From Echinococcus granulosus (lineage: Eukaryota > Platyhelminthes > Cestoda > Cyclophyllidea > Taeniidae): a stretch of 30,254 nt of DNA. A program made the translations under genes and the position numbers. The notes below the pieces were generated by a model. That model made no database searches and had not been told where the DNA came from. It saw nothing but the letters and a program-made list of their open reading frames with translations. This document shows, one piece after another, positions 30,087 to 30,254 of the stretch (position 1 is the stretch's first letter; every line of letters begins with the position of its first letter). The stretch covers positions 35,847 to 66,100 of the forward strand of contig NW_020170603.1 in assembly GCF_000524195.1 (NCBI RefSeq). The letters run 5' to 3'.

Positions 30087-30212
30087 TTAAAATTGATGCT
30101 TTTGAATAAAGCTCGTTCTAATGGTTTGAGTAAATTTCGCAAATGCAATCGCTGATGAAGTATTTGGTAATGCCTTCAAGGCATGTAATTTCCGGTTACG
30201 TAGATCCATGCC
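30087..30212 (-). pseudogene. GT43 exon carrying the donor-binding motif, copy 2, degenerate
   Basis: The minus frame reads GMDLRNRKLHALKALPNTSS, then AIAFAKFTQTIRTSFIQKHQ, F and TAA. R-N-x-K-x-x-A-L matches the family's R-G-V-x-x-R-N-x-A-L-x-x-L helix. A-F-A-K-F-T-Q-T-I stands where Y-F-A-D-D-D-N-T-Y is expected (30123-30140), so no metal-binding Asp remains. The next exon should join near the QK, but no GT donor is visible there. The frame is open upstream for a few codons (KKYPYL before GMD) up to a TAG about 30 bases further on. The sequence is collinear with 24007-24117. Confidence 0.6.
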
Positions 30213-30254
30213 AAGATAAGGATATTTTTTTCTAACTCTAAGTGCACAAACGCT

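Noticed and set aside
29810..30109. 99-codon plus-strand frame
   Set aside because: It is the shadow of the GT43 exon on the minus strand.
1..30254. CRISPR array, bacterial operon, prophage or rRNA/tRNA genes
   Set aside because: No regularly spaced repeats, no long contiguous bacterial-type frames, and no cloverleaf or rRNA signature were seen.

Overview
The window looks like AT-rich, gene-poor, repeat-rich nuclear DNA of a metazoan. Frames are short, splice-like junctions sit at frame ends, no operon or ribosome-binding pattern is seen, and one 100-base assembly gap is present. Every recognisable protein piece belongs to an animal Golgi glycosyltransferase family. A parasitic flatworm, most likely a tapeworm, is my best guess: tapeworms carry diverged copies of these families and, as I recall, miniature LTR retrotransposons (TRIMs). 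That assignment is inference; no marker gene fixes it. I found no complete intact gene, rRNA, tRNA or CRISPR array.

Layout. (1) 0-0.2 kb: a short coding-like end, perhaps the C-terminus of a LARGE-type glycosyltransferase. (2) 0.89-1.82 kb: a well-formed 936-bp TRIM-like element on the minus strand, with ~196-bp LTRs ending TG...CA, an ATTA target duplication, a leucine-tRNA primer-binding site and a polypurine tract. (3) 3.0-5.5 kb and 20.2-22.9 kb: diverged copies of two segments in the same order and at similar spacing, whose translations resemble the middle of LARGE (GT8 end, GT49 start), plus one orphan copy. (4) 5.5-18.4 kb: mostly unassigned, with the gap at 10.9 kb, a few hairpins and some unplaced open frames. 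(5) 18.4-19.3 kb: a G/A-skewed block with internal repeats. (6) 23.65-24.1 kb and 29.3-30.25 kb: two minus-strand copies of a GT43 beta-1,3-glucuronyltransferase (B3GAT family). The first is plainly broken. The second keeps a clean 303-bp exon, but both have lost the Asp-rich metal/donor motif in the same way. (7) 25.85-26.70 kb: a GT14 core-2/I-branching GlcNAc-transferase (GCNT family) catalytic exon with four stops and one frameshift. (8) 28.7 kb: the start of a LARGE-like GT8 domain.

Together the window reads as a graveyard or birth-and-death cluster of three Golgi enzyme families (GT14, GT43, GT8/GT49) that act on O-glycans, the glycosaminoglycan linker and matriglycan. The LARGE pieces seem to come from a multi-exon gene copied at least twice. 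All family calls come from reading translations by eye against remembered family motifs. No alignment program was run.
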